The notes under the pieces: generated by a model
What the model saw: only the letters and a program-made list of their open reading frames with translations
Told to the model about the DNA's origin: nothing
The model's database searches: none
Made by a program: the position numbers and the translations under genes
Assembly: GCA_047600785.1 (NCBI GenBank)
Contig: JASGKH010000001.1
Location: forward strand, 62,001-126,000
Source: Breznakibacter sp047600785
Lineage (GTDB): Bacteria; Bacteroidota; Bacteroidia; Bacteroidales; Marinilabiliaceae
Direction of reading: 5' to 3'
DNA: 64,000 nucleotides
Part shown: positions 9,095 through 18,400 of the stretch, piece by piece
How the letters are laid out: each line of letters opens with the position of its first letter
Position numbering within the stretch: position 1 is the first letter of the stretch

Positions 9095-9601
9095 TTAGGT
9101 AGCTTGGGTTATTTTTAAGCAGATATCGACGATGGAAGTATTGGGTTGTATGCGAAAACATTGTCTGAGTCCTGCTGCCTGCCCGGCCTCAATGTCACGT
9201 GCCGAATCGCCGATGAGGTAAGATGCATGTGGATCGATGCCATATTCTTGGCAGGCATCCAAAATCATTTTGGGAGAAGGTTTGCGGCAATCGCATACCG
9301 CAATTGATTCGTGGTGGGGGCAAACGAAAATGTCGGTGAGCCATATGCCGTGACCTGCCAATTGCGCGTTCAGATAACCATGTACCTTTTCCACGTCGTG
9401 CATCGAATAAACACCTTTTGCCACACCTCCTTGATTGGTGACGACCACCAGTTCGAACCCTGCATCCCTTAGCAGCTTAAGGCCTTCAAAGATACCCGGG
9501 TTTATTTCGAAATCTTCCACACGATAAATGTAGTAATGCCCTACGTCGCTGTTTATCACACCGTCCCTATCGAGAAACACGGCCTTTTTTAACATACACA
9601 T
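9095..9601 (-). CDS. HAD-IIIA phosphatase, GmhB-like
   Basis: A 168-residue haloacid-dehalogenase phosphatase resembling D-glycero-D-manno-heptose-1,7-bisphosphate 7-phosphatase. Catalytic motif I is FLDRDGVIN (the nucleophile and acid Asp pair), motif II VVVTNQGGVAKG, the zinc-binding insert CPHHESIAVCDCRKP, and motif IV LIGDSARDIEAGQAAGL. GmhB makes heptose precursors for lipopolysaccharide cores; no other heptose gene is adjacent, so a histidinol-phosphatase-like role is possible. Lies 2 bases after the rhomboid gene and 8 bases before the aminotransferase, so the group is probably cotranscribed. ATG at 9595 is an alternative start. Confidence 0.88.
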   Translation of the reverse strand: MCMLKKAVFLDRDGVINSDVGHYYIYRVEDFEINPGIFEGLKLLRDAGFELVVVTNQGGVAKGVYSMHDVEKVHGYLNAQLAGHGIWLTDIFVCPHHESIAVCDCRKPSPKMILDACQEYGIDPHASYLIGDSARDIEAGQAAGLRQCFRIQPNTSIVDICLKITQAT

Positions 9602-9603
9602 CT

Positions 9604-10215
9604 TTAAAACGACAATAATTTATAAAAGAACAGTTTGGCCAAACTTGGATCCAAAACCAAAGGAAAGAAGAAGCCGTACACCGCACCCCAAAAATGGGCG
9701 TCGTGACCAATGTTGTCCATCCCGCGGTTCGACATATATTTGGAGTAAACAAGGTAAACAGCTCCGAACACAATGCCGGGAACAGGGATAAAATAGATGT
9801 AAATGGTACTGTAAGGTTCAAGAAAGATGGAGGCAAACACCACGGCCGTTACCGCACCCGATGCACCCACTGCGTTGTAGTGGTAATTGTTTTTCTCTTT
9901 TTGCAACGAATAGAGACTTGAAACGGGAATGGCCGTGGCGAATAAAAGTAAGAACAACAAAGTGGGATTGACGTTAAAATAGGCCGAAAACAAGTAAATG
10001 ACCCCACGGCCAAACGACCACAGTACAAACATGTTTACGATCAGGTGCATCCATCCGCCATGCACAAACGCATGGGTAAACAAACGGTAATACTCTTTTT
10101 TGCGGAGTATTTGCCAGGCATTGAACTGGAGCTTGTAAATAATATCGGGTTGGGAAAACCCCATGATGCTGATGCCCGATATGGCGATGATCAAAAAAAG
10201 TTCGGATGAAACCAT
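9604..10215 (-). CDS. Rhomboid-family intramembrane serine protease
   Basis: A 203-residue integral membrane protein with about six membrane spans. The diagnostic rhomboid features are present: the L1-loop region with HAFVHGGWMHLIVNMFVLWSFG (the H-x3-N after TM2), the catalytic serine in GASGAVTAVVFA, and the catalytic histidine in GHDAHFWGAVYGF. These proteases cut other membrane proteins within the bilayer. The start codon overlaps the last base of the holA stop (TAATG), so the two are translationally coupled. Substrate unknown. Confidence 0.93.
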   Translation of the reverse strand: MVSSELFLIIAISGISIMGFSQPDIIYKLQFNAWQILRKKEYYRLFTHAFVHGGWMHLIVNMFVLWSFGRGVIYLFSAYFNVNPTLLFLLLFATAIPVSSLYSLQKEKNNYHYNAVGASGAVTAVVFASIFLEPYSTIYIYFIPVPGIVFGAVYLVYSKYMSNRGMDNIGHDAHFWGAVYGFFFPLVLDPSLAKLFFYKLLSF

Positions 10216-11216
10216 TAATTCATTATTTTAAAAACAAGTTCTTTAAGTAATTCGGCACTGTCGGTGTTCGCACTTTCAAAACCTTTGCTTTTCATGTCGT
10301 ATTCGCGTAACAACGAAATGGCTTTTACGGTTTTGTTGCCCGAAAAATTGCGGGCTGCGGCCACATAATCGTCCACAAAATACGGGTTGACCTTTAGGAC
10401 CGATGCCACGTTGTTTTTTGACTTGTCAGGCAAATAGTGGTACATCAGTAACTTGACGAAAAAATTGAAGAGCGTGACCGTGGTGATTTGTATAGGATTG
10501 TCCTTTGGGTTTTTCCCAAATGCAAAAATAATTTGGTTGACCTTATAGACATTTTTGGCGGCAATGGCCTTCTGCAACTCAAAATTGTTGAAGTCTTTGC
10601 TGATGCCGATGTTCTTTTCCACATGGTCGGGCAACAGGTTGGTGATCTGCGGGCCCACGGCCACGATCAATTTCTCGATCTCGTGTACCAGTTTGGACAG
10701 GTCGCTTCCTACGCTCTCGGCCATTACCACGGCGGCTTTGGGATCGATGGTCTTGCCCTTGTTCTTGACGTAGTTGGTGATCCATGACGGCAGATTGTTG
10801 TCGTACAGCTTTTTCGACTCGAACAGCACTCCCTTTTCTTCCACCAGTTTGGCTAACTTCTTGCGCTTGTCAATGGTTTTGTAACGATAGTTGACAACCA
10901 ATATGGTCGTGAGGAGGGGATTTTGGGCGTAAATCTCCAATTTATCTATATCGGCCACATTTTGTGCCTCTTTCACGATAATGACCTGATGGGGTGACAT
11001 CATCGGATAACGTCTGGCGGCCATGATGATGTGGGCGGCATTGGTGTCCTTACCGTATAAAACGGTTTGGTTAAAGCCTTTTTCGGCGTCGGACAGGACG
11101 TTCTGCGCAATGTAATCGGTTATTTGGTCGATAAACCATGACTCTTCTCCCATCAGAAAATAGATGGGCTTGAATTCACGCTTCTGGAGGCTCGACATTA
11201 TCTGCTCGAAAGTCAT
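10215..11216 (-). CDS. holA: DNA polymerase III subunit delta
   Basis: The delta subunit of the clamp loader, which opens the beta sliding clamp during replication. The start was set at the ATG at 11216 (MTFEQIMSSLQKREFKPIYFLMGEE), since the longer frame adds a non-conserved leader. Family signs: PIYFLMGEESWFIDQI near the N-terminus, the NAAHIIMAARRYPMMSPHQVIIVKEAQ block, NPLLTTILVVNYRYKTIDKR, a Leu-rich middle (EKLIVAVG) and the helical C-terminal domain (NPYFVDDYVAAARNF). The 333-residue length is normal. It is the first gene of the run leading into rhomboid, HAD and aminotransferase. Confidence 0.93.
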   Translation of the reverse strand: MTFEQIMSSLQKREFKPIYFLMGEESWFIDQITDYIAQNVLSDAEKGFNQTVLYGKDTNAAHIIMAARRYPMMSPHQVIIVKEAQNVADIDKLEIYAQNPLLTTILVVNYRYKTIDKRKKLAKLVEEKGVLFESKKLYDNNLPSWITNYVKNKGKTIDPKAAVVMAESVGSDLSKLVHEIEKLIVAVGPQITNLLPDHVEKNIGISKDFNNFELQKAIAAKNVYKVNQIIFAFGKNPKDNPIQITTVTLFNFFVKLLMYHYLPDKSKNNVASVLKVNPYFVDDYVAAARNFSGNKTVKAISLLREYDMKSKGFESANTDSAELLKELVFKIMN

Positions 11217-11269
11217 GGCAAGACGGATTAATTGGGCAAAGGTATAAAAAGACGGGGAAAAAGGCAGGG

Positions 11270-11314
11270 ACAAAAAGCAGAGGGCAGAAGTTTCAATGTG
11301 TCTCCTGCCCTCTG
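11270..11314 (-). terminator. Intrinsic terminator of the AMP nucleosidase gene
   Basis: A 10-bp stem (CAGAGGGCAG with CTGCCCTCTG, 17-nt loop) begins 25 bases after the stop and is followed on the minus strand by CTTTTTG. Confidence 0.75.
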
Positions 11315-11338
11315 TCCTGTATTTTCTGCTTCATTTTC

Positions 11339-12112
11339 TCAATCGAACCTCAGGTGCCGTACCGAACGGCCATTGTTGATGATCTCTTTCATGGAACCGA
11401 TACCGATTTTGAGGTGGCTTTCCACATAGTTGGCCGTCACTTTTTTATCGCTGGCTTCAGTTTTGATGCCGGTCGAGATCATGGGCTGGTCCGATACCAA
11501 AAGTAGTGCGCCACTGGGTATGGAGTTTGCGAAGCCCACGCTGAAAATGGTTGCCGTTTCCATGTCAATGGCCATGGCACGCGTGCGTACCAGGTATTTT
11601 TTAAATCGTTCGTCGTATTCCCACACGCGTTTGTTGGTGGTAAATACGGTACCTGTCCAGTAATCACGTCCCATATCGCGTATGGTGGTGGAGACGGCAC
11701 GTTGCAGGCTAAACGCGGGAAGAGCGGGCACTTCGGCAGGTAAATAATCGTTGGAAGTACCGTCGCTACGGATGGCGGCAATGGGCAGGATTAAATCGCC
11801 AAGTTGGTTCTTTTCTTTCAAACCACCGCATTTCCCTAAGAATAATACGGCATGGGGATTGATGGCACTTAGCAGGTCCATGATTGTCGCTGCATTGGGG
11901 CTTCCCATGCCGAAATTGATAATGGTAATGCCATCGGCGCTGGCGCTGGGCATGTTTTTGTCAATACCCATAATGGGCACATTGTGCCATTGGGCAAATA
12001 ACTCCACGTAAAGGGTGAAGTTGGTAAGCAAGATGTAAGGCGTAAACTGGTCGAGAGGCCTCCCTGTATAGCGGGGGAGCCAGTTGGCCACAATTTCTTC
12101 CTTGGTTTTCAT
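11339..12112 (-). CDS. amn: AMP nucleosidase (short form)
   Basis: A 257-residue nucleoside-phosphorylase-fold enzyme that hydrolyses AMP to adenine and ribose 5-phosphate. The core signatures are VPIMGIDKNMPSASADGITI, NFGMGSPNAATIMDLL, LFLGKCGGLKEKNQLGDLILP, AIRSDGTSNDYLP, FTTNKRVWEYDERFKKYL, AMAIDMETATIFSVGF and ALLLVSDQPM. The N-terminal regulatory domain of the proteobacterial enzyme is absent, as is usual for the Bacteroidota form. Own terminator downstream; about 280 bp to the next gene. Confidence 0.93.
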   Translation of the reverse strand: MKTKEEIVANWLPRYTGRPLDQFTPYILLTNFTLYVELFAQWHNVPIMGIDKNMPSASADGITIINFGMGSPNAATIMDLLSAINPHAVLFLGKCGGLKEKNQLGDLILPIAAIRSDGTSNDYLPAEVPALPAFSLQRAVSTTIRDMGRDYWTGTVFTTNKRVWEYDERFKKYLVRTRAMAIDMETATIFSVGFANSIPSGALLLVSDQPMISTGIKTEASDKKVTANYVESHLKIGIGSMKEIINNGRSVRHLRFD

Positions 12113-12394
12113 ACGGTGTTCTTTTTCCGGTGCAAAATAAACGTTTTTCGCCGTTCGGAAGTGAAATAAATGTCAACATTGCATTGCAATAGGTGTTTAA
12201 AGCCCAAATTGAACGGTAATAAAAGAACCGGCACTTCAAAAGAAACGGGCAGTTACAAAAATATCAGCGGATTTACCTGGATCGCAATATGCGTTTCCAT
12301 CCATTAGCAGCTCTTTTATTTTGTTATATTTCTCCGGAGGGCGAAAGAGACAACGTGAACCTGGCCAGGTCACCTGAAAATGAAATCCGGCATT

Positions 12395-13843
12395 CTACTT
12401 TTCGGGTTTTGCAAAAGATGAAATATAAAGCATGGCAAAAGCCAGACCACCGTTAAGCAGTAGCTTTTCATATCCCATTGGTGCCCCGAACCAGCCCATG
12501 GCGTTGGCATCAATAATGCCAGTCATTAACGGGGCCAATACTGCGATGAACGGAACAGCTGCATCCCAGGGTTTTCGCCGGGTAAACAATCCAAAAGCAA
12601 ACATGCCCAGCAAGGGGCCGTACGTATAACCGGCCAGATTGAAAATGGTGTCGATAATGGTGTCGAGTTTGAATACACGGAAGGCCAAAATGGTCAATCC
12701 CAACAACACGGCAAATCCTATGTGCACCCACCGACGGGCGTCGATTGCCTTTTGTGCTTCCATTTTATCGACCCTGAGCATGTCGATGCAAAACGATGTG
12801 GTGAGCGAAGCCAATGCAGAATCGGCACTGGAATAAGCCGCAGCTATCAGTCCTAGCATGAACAGGATGCCTACTACGGGGGGCAAATAACCGCCGGTGG
12901 CGAGGGTCGGGAACAAATCATCGGCCTTGGCTACTGTCAGCGAAACATGGTCGGCGTAGAGATAAAGCATGGCTCCCAGTGCCAAAAACATCAGATTGAC
13001 CGGTAAAAAGGCAAATCCGTAGGAATAGACATTCTTCTTTGCTTCCTTTAAGTTGCGGCAGGTAAGATTCTTTTGCATCATATCCTGGTCAAGTCCCGTC
13101 ATCACGATGGTAATGAAAGCCCCGGATAAAAATTGTTTGGCAAAATGTTGGGTTGACGACCAGTCGGAAAACTCAAATAATTTGGTGTATTTACTGGCGG
13201 CAATGGCATCGATTGCCCCTCCAAGGGATAGATCCATGCGGTCGGCAATGATCCAAAAAGTCATTGCCATCGATAAGATCATCACGATGGCTTGAAGTGC
13301 ATCGGTCCAGATAATGGTTTTTACGCCTCCCCTGAACGTGTAGAGCCAAATGAGGGCGATGGTAACCAATACCGTCACCGCAAAAGGTATCCCCATGGCA
13401 TCAAACAGCGTGAGCTGAAGTACGTTGGCCATTAAATAGAGCCGTGCCGCCGCACCCACCGTTTTGGAAAGCATGAAAAGCACCGCCCCCGTTTTGTAAG
13501 AGAAAATGCCAAAGCGTTGTTCCAGATAAGTATATATGGAGGTGACTTTGAGACGGTAGAACAATGGCAGCAATACCCCGGCAATGGCCAGATAACCCAG
13601 AAAATAACCCAGGACCATTTGCATGTAGGTAAATCCTGTTTTTGCTACCCACCCGGGCACCGACACAAAAGTAACACCGCTGAGCGAGGCCCCAATCATG
13701 GCAATGGCTACCAAATACCAGCGCGATTGCCGGTTTCCCAGGAAAAATGTGTCGTTGTCGGTTTTCTTTCCCGTGAGGTATGATACCAGTATCAGTAATG
13801 AAAAATAGGCGATGATGATACTTACGATCAAAGTTGGGCTCAT
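12395..13843 (-). CDS. Sodium:solute symporter (SSS family)
   Basis: A 482-residue inner-membrane transporter with about 13 hydrophobic spans, using the sodium gradient to import a solute. Family features: an N-terminal FLGNRQSRWYLVAIAMIGASLSGVTFVSVPG segment (the Na-binding first helices), a GLDQDMMQKNLTCRNLKEAKK cytoplasmic loop, and AAAYSSADSALASLTTSFCID before the later helices. Substrate cannot be read from sequence; sialic acid, sugars, nucleosides and amino acids are all carried in the family. It stands alone. Confidence 0.9.
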   Translation of the reverse strand: MSPTLIVSIIIAYFSLLILVSYLTGKKTDNDTFFLGNRQSRWYLVAIAMIGASLSGVTFVSVPGWVAKTGFTYMQMVLGYFLGYLAIAGVLLPLFYRLKVTSIYTYLEQRFGIFSYKTGAVLFMLSKTVGAAARLYLMANVLQLTLFDAMGIPFAVTVLVTIALIWLYTFRGGVKTIIWTDALQAIVMILSMAMTFWIIADRMDLSLGGAIDAIAASKYTKLFEFSDWSSTQHFAKQFLSGAFITIVMTGLDQDMMQKNLTCRNLKEAKKNVYSYGFAFLPVNLMFLALGAMLYLYADHVSLTVAKADDLFPTLATGGYLPPVVGILFMLGLIAAAYSSADSALASLTTSFCIDMLRVDKMEAQKAIDARRWVHIGFAVLLGLTILAFRVFKLDTIIDTIFNLAGYTYGPLLGMFAFGLFTRRKPWDAAVPFIAVLAPLMTGIIDANAMGWFGAPMGYEKLLLNGGLAFAMLYISSFAKPEK

Positions 13844-14087
13844 GGTTTTTATTGCAAAAGTAATTTTTTGGGGATTATTTGTGTCAGGTGTAAAATATTA
13901 CAAAGAAGCAAAGGAGAGAATTTTTGCGTTTTGGATGTGGAGAACATCAACTTGTAACATATCGTTTAAGTCTGAAGAAATATATTTCCGGCAGATTTTT
14001 TGTCCAAAGGGAATAATCTGTTCCACAAAATGTCCTTTACCGATTTTGTATGTATTCACAACACTTTTCAATTTTGCGGCAGATACC

Positions 14088-15269
14088 CTAAAACCGCATC
14101 CCGATCAACAGCACATCGTCAACCTGGTCGTTGGGGCCTTTCCATGCATTGAAAAAATGCTGGTATGCATCGAGTTGTTCCGACATGGGCAACATGGCAT
14201 GGCTCACCAACAGTTTCTTAAGTCCCGATTGTTTGAGCTTTTTGTTGTTTTTGCCGCCAAACTGGCTGGCAAACCCGTCGGAAAACTGGTACACGCAGTC
14301 GCCTTTTTCCAATGCCACGGTTTGTTTGGTAAAAGGGCTGCTTTCTGCGTTGTACGATACCGACATCCTGTTGGCGCTTAGCACCGTCATTTGGTTGTCC
14401 CTTATCAGATAAGCGGATATGAGGGCACCGGCATACTCAAGGGTGTAAGTGCCGTAATCGATGGTCACCACGCTCATGTCCATGCCATCTTTTACCTCGC
14501 TTTCCTCGGTTTGCTGGAGTGCTTCTATCACGTCTTTGCGCATTTTGTTGAGGATGAGGGCAGGATCGGTTTCTTGTTGCACCTCCACGATGGTGCGCAA
14601 AAAGGTAATGCCGAATACGCTCATAATAGCTCCCGGTACGCCGTGCCCCGTGCAGTCGACGGCTACGACCACCAGTTTGGTTCCCAGTTTGTGGGCCCAG
14701 TAAAAATCGCCGCTCACGATATCGCGGGGTTTGAACAGGATAAAATGTTCGGGCATTACCTGCCGGAGGTATTCCTTTTTGGGGAATCCGGCCAGCTGTA
14801 TTTTTTCTGCATAATTAATGCTGTCGGTCAGTTGTTTGTTCATCTCCTCGATGCGTCGTCTGAGCCGTTCGTTTTGGTCTTTGGCTTGTTTAATGGTGAT
14901 TTGCGATTTGACCCGTGCCTGTAATTCAGGGATTTTAAACGGCTTGGGGATATAATCGACCGCTCCGGCGTCAAAGCCTTTGATAATGTACCCGGCCTCG
15001 GTTTGGGCCGTAATAAACACCACCGGAATATCTTTTGTATTTGGGTTTTGTTTCAATCGTCGGCACACTTCATAACCATCGATGCCCGGCATCATAATGT
15101 CAAGAAGGATCAGGTTGGGAATGGGGTCCGTTTGCGCCTGTTCAATGGCATCCAGTCCTTTACTGGCCGTAACGATATGGTATTGGCTGAGGATTTCTTT
15201 CATCAGCATCACGTTGACGCGTGAGTCATCCACGATTAAAATGGTAGGTTTAGAAATTGGATTGGTCAT
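14088..15269 (-). CDS. Response regulator with SpoIIE/PP2C phosphatase output
   Basis: A 393-residue two-domain signalling protein. Residues 1-125 are a receiver domain: ILIVDDSRVN acidic pair, phospho-acceptor Asp in LILLDIMMPGIDG, Thr in FITAQT and Lys in IPKPF. A short coiled linker (QAKDQNERLRRRIEEMNKQL) leads to a metal-dependent phosphatase domain with IVSGDFYWAHK, VDCTGHGVPGAIMSVFG, EYAGALISAYL and QFSDGFASQFGG. It is the architecture of RssB/RsbU-like partner-switching regulators, in which receiver phosphorylation drives phosphatase activity. No histidine kinase gene is adjacent. Confidence 0.92.
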   Translation of the reverse strand: MTNPISKPTILIVDDSRVNVMLMKEILSQYHIVTASKGLDAIEQAQTDPIPNLILLDIMMPGIDGYEVCRRLKQNPNTKDIPVVFITAQTEAGYIIKGFDAGAVDYIPKPFKIPELQARVKSQITIKQAKDQNERLRRRIEEMNKQLTDSINYAEKIQLAGFPKKEYLRQVMPEHFILFKPRDIVSGDFYWAHKLGTKLVVVAVDCTGHGVPGAIMSVFGITFLRTIVEVQQETDPALILNKMRKDVIEALQQTEESEVKDGMDMSVVTIDYGTYTLEYAGALISAYLIRDNQMTVLSANRMSVSYNAESSPFTKQTVALEKGDCVYQFSDGFASQFGGKNNKKLKQSGLKKLLVSHAMLPMSEQLDAYQHFFNAWKGPNDQVDDVLLIGMRF

Positions 15270-15653
15270 GGCATTAAAACAAAATCTTTAAATATAAAAA
15301 TAATGGAAATGTTTTTGTTTTGGACTCTTTTGTTTTCTTCGCTTAAAAGTCGATCCGGAGCTTTAATTCTGCAATCCATTTGTACTGATTGCATTGGGCC
15401 GAAAAACAGGTATTTGCAAAATTGTGTCGGTTAACGACTATCACAAGGGGGGGCAGACATGGTCTTTTTTAGATAGAGCGATAGAAATTACGGCGAAATT
15501 TCCTAAACCAAATACTTAATCCATTACAGAGTATGGAACCAAAAATCCGGTACTTTTGGAACCCAAAACAAACAAAATCTGATCGGTATTTAATTTGAAA
15601 GTCCATTGAACATTCGATAAAACTTTTTGAACTTTGGAACCAATTCAAAGAAC

Positions 15654-16055
15654 ATGACAGACTTTTCCCTTTCTACCCCCACGTTGCTGTTCTCGGCGGT
15701 ATCGTTGATTTTGCTGGCGTACACCAATCGTTTTATGGGCTATGCCCAGCTGGTACGTTCACTTTACAAAGAATTTAGAGAAAACAAAGACGACGTGTTG
15801 CTTGCTCAAATCCGTAATTTGCGTAAACGGTTACAGCTTACCCGTTTTATGCAGCTTTTTGGCATACTGAGCTTGTTTTTGTGCGTGGTGAGCATGTTTT
15901 TGGTGTATGTCAACATTCATGACTTGGCACTGCTTGCTTTTGGCGTGGCATTGCTGCTATTGATTGCCTCATTGGCCGTATCGGCATGGGAAATACATAT
16001 TTCGACCCTGGCCGTTGAAATGCACCTGAGAGATATGGAAGAAAAGAAGGAGTGA
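15654..16055 (+). CDS. DUF2721 membrane protein
   Basis: A 133-residue membrane protein of the DUF2721 family. The ATG at 15654 is preferred; the frame extends to a TTG at 15627 without conserved residues. It has an N-terminal hydrophobic helix (PTLLFSAVSLILLAYTNRF), a basic cytoplasmic stretch (LLAQIRNLRKRLQL), two further hydrophobic helices from about 75 to 125, and an acidic tail. Function is unknown in the family. The preceding 385 bp, between divergent genes, holds no gene I can identify. Confidence 0.8.
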   Translation: MTDFSLSTPTLLFSAVSLILLAYTNRFMGYAQLVRSLYKEFRENKDDVLLAQIRNLRKRLQLTRFMQLFGILSLFLCVVSMFLVYVNIHDLALLAFGVALLLLIASLAVSAWEIHISTLAVEMHLRDMEEKKE

Positions 16056-16322
16056 GTTAACCTGTTGGGATTAAGATGGGGATGGATATGGCCGTAAAAC
16101 TGCCTTCATTGTTTTGTCACCATTGCTAACGAACAAATTAATCCCCGCCACGCACAATTCCCGGTTATTCCGTGTCGCATTTTTGGCGAGCGGTATTCTA
16201 CTTTTTTCGGTATTTGTTAGGTAAAAGCCGGAACAGACCAAAGCTGTATCGGAGCGGTACCGAAAGGGACCAACACAGTATGGCTGCCTGGCGTCCATTT
16301 CTTCACGAAAGCCTGTGACAGT

Positions 16323-16443
16323 AAAACCGGAGAGCATAGTCCCATTGTGTGCGATAACGTAGCCTCAAGGTATATGAGATTATGCTGTCATGCAGTATGA
16401 GAGCGTAGTCGCACACTGTGGGGGCATATAGCCTCCGGTTTTG
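16323..16443. repeat. Large imperfect inverted repeat, intergenic
   Basis: The arms begin with a perfect 10-bp pair (AAAACCGGAG with CTCCGGTTTT) and continue as an imperfect palindrome: CCCATTGTGTGCGATAACGT on the left resembles the reverse complement of the right arm segment (CCCACAGTGTGCGACTACGC). The whole 16,056-16,624 stretch has no convincing gene. It may be a MITE-like or structured-RNA element. Confidence 0.5.
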
Positions 16444-16560
16444 CAGCAGACTGCCGTTGGGTTTTTGCAAGCTCAGCATGTGGAAATAGGCCGGGTGGCC
16501 TTTATCTGTGAAGGTATAAAGAGTTGGTACCGGGCATTGTGACTTTGTAGCAGCAGGTAA

Positions 16561-16610
16561 AACGCCCCAAAGCCGCACCGGATACTGTTCCGGTGCGGCT
16601 TTGGGGCGTT
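16561..16610. terminator. 21-bp perfect hairpin after the GH29 gene
   Basis: A perfect 21-bp stem (16561-16581 with 16590-16610, loop of 8) lies 14 bases past the fucosidase stop. There is no T tract on either side, so it may act as an mRNA-stabilising hairpin or a REP-like element as well as a terminator. Confidence 0.6.
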
Positions 16611-16624
16611 AGTGGTGGTCCAGG

Positions 16625-18232
16625 TTACTTCACCGTTACTTTTACCACAATGGGGTTTGCTTTATTGGCCGTGGGCGCCGTGGGCAGGTAAACGGTGAGA
16701 CCTTCGGGGCGGGACGCGTATTTCGTTTTCTTGTAGCCAAGGACCTGCACGTTCTTTATTTTTTCGGGACCGAACGATTTTATGGATATTTGGCCATCAT
16801 CAGGCAGGCCCATTGCAAAGGCATACACCACTTTGCCTTTCTGGGTGAAACGGATGTCCTTTGCCGACAAGTTGCGGATGATGCCTTCGTTAAATCCTTG
16901 CGCATTAAGGGGGTTGGCCTGGTCGGCAATGGGGCCTTCGCCAAACACTTTCCATGGGCGTGTGTCGAAAATGGCTTCGCTGTTGATGTCCATCCATGCG
17001 GCAATACCCTCGAGTACTTTCTCTTCTTTGTCATCGATGGATCCGTCGCCACGTACGGGGATATTAAGCAAGAGGTTCCCGTTTTTGCTCACCACGTCGA
17101 CCAACATACGCACCACTTCGTGCGGGGGTTTGTAGCGGTTGTTTTCGTACAGGTTGCGCTGGTAGTGCCATCCGCCGATGCAGGTACAGGTTTGCCATGC
17201 ACCGGGCTGAATCTTGTCGGGAGCTCCTTTTTCCACGTCCCATACCATGCAATCCTTTTGTTCGTCGGTAAGGATCTTGCCAAACAACACCGCTTGGTTT
17301 CTGCCGTTGTGTTTGGTCATGTTGGTGTTGTAGTAATGGGCGGCAATTTTGAGCCCCACGTCGCTCACGGGCCAAAGAGGCAGCGCGGTGTCGTCAAAAT
17401 AGAGCAGGTCGGGGGAGAATCGGTTGATGAGATCTACGGTGCGGTTGTAAAACTTGTTGCAGTATTCAGCCGAAGGCACCGACGCACCGTTGCCCCAGTC
17501 CCACTGGTTGTGAACGGAATGGGTATTGAGACTGTTTTCGCTCAGCGGATGGTTTTGGGCGTATAAATCCTGGGGGTCGTAACCGTCCCACCATTGGCCT
17601 TTACCGTCGTTTTTGGAGAGTTTACCGTCATAGGGAATTCCGGCTTTGTCGCCGTTTTTGTCGGCGCGCTGTGCCGTTTCGTACCACGTCCAGGCGTGGG
17701 CGGCGTGCACGCTAAGGCCGAAGCGGAGGTTGTGTTTTTTGGCTGCGTTGGCCCATCCCTTTACAATGTCCTTTTTCGGACCGATGTTTACCGAGTTCCA
17801 AGGTTGGTACTTGCTGTCCCACAGGTCGAAATTGTCGTGGTGGTTGGCCATGGCAAAAAAGTATTGCGCACCGCACCGTTTGTAAAGCTTCACCAAATGT
17901 TCGGGGTCCCAGTTTTGGGCTTTCCAGTCGTGGCACACATCTTTAAAGCCAACCATCGACGGGTGTCCGTAATTGGCCACATGCCATTTGTAATAACCAG
18001 AGCCTTCATCGTACATGCCGCGTGCGTACCAGTCGCCCTGTTCGGGTTGGCATTGGGGCCCCCAGTGCGCCCAGATGCCGAATTTGGCATTTTTGAACCA
18101 TTCGGGCACTTCGTATTGTTTGAGCGACTCCCATGAGGGCTCGAATTTGCCCGGGGCCATTGGTTCCTTTGGCTGTTGGCCGAATATGGCCAGTGTGGTA
18201 CCAAGTAAGAGGATGGTCGGTAAGGATCTCAT
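16625..18232 (-). CDS. GH29 alpha-L-fucosidase
   Basis: A 535-residue exported glycoside hydrolase that releases alpha-linked L-fucose. It has a signal peptide (PTILLLGTTLAIFGQ), then the GH29 barrel: FKNAKFGIWAHWGPQCQPEQGDWYARGMY, HHDNFDLWDSKY, FGLSVHAAHAWTWY, and the nucleophile region DLLYFDDTALPLW. A C-terminal small beta domain follows from about residue 440. The likely setting is the periplasm, degrading fucosylated glycans from host mucin or algal polysaccharide. It is divergent from an AraC-family regulator, the usual arrangement for sugar-responsive control. Confidence 0.93.
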   Translation of the reverse strand: MRSLPTILLLGTTLAIFGQQPKEPMAPGKFEPSWESLKQYEVPEWFKNAKFGIWAHWGPQCQPEQGDWYARGMYDEGSGYYKWHVANYGHPSMVGFKDVCHDWKAQNWDPEHLVKLYKRCGAQYFFAMANHHDNFDLWDSKYQPWNSVNIGPKKDIVKGWANAAKKHNLRFGLSVHAAHAWTWYETAQRADKNGDKAGIPYDGKLSKNDGKGQWWDGYDPQDLYAQNHPLSENSLNTHSVHNQWDWGNGASVPSAEYCNKFYNRTVDLINRFSPDLLYFDDTALPLWPVSDVGLKIAAHYYNTNMTKHNGRNQAVLFGKILTDEQKDCMVWDVEKGAPDKIQPGAWQTCTCIGGWHYQRNLYENNRYKPPHEVVRMLVDVVSKNGNLLLNIPVRGDGSIDDKEEKVLEGIAAWMDINSEAIFDTRPWKVFGEGPIADQANPLNAQGFNEGIIRNLSAKDIRFTQKGKVVYAFAMGLPDDGQISIKSFGPEKIKNVQVLGYKKTKYASRPEGLTVYLPTAPTANKANPIVVKVTVK

Positions 18233-18400
18233 TTTTTCGATTCTTTTGATGATTTTGGAGTAAGGGCTAAAATTATCGAATACCGATGGTATTTGTAGGG
18301 TACAAAATCGACCGGGTATTGCCTAAAATCGATATTTTTGACAGATATCTGCCGTCTATGTTTTGATGTACATGAGATGGTGTGTGCCTAATTCGATGTT

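Noticed and set aside
16071..16578. Overlapping 88- and 91-codon frames after the DUF2721 gene
   Set aside because: They fall on palindromic repeats and have no convincing start or composition.
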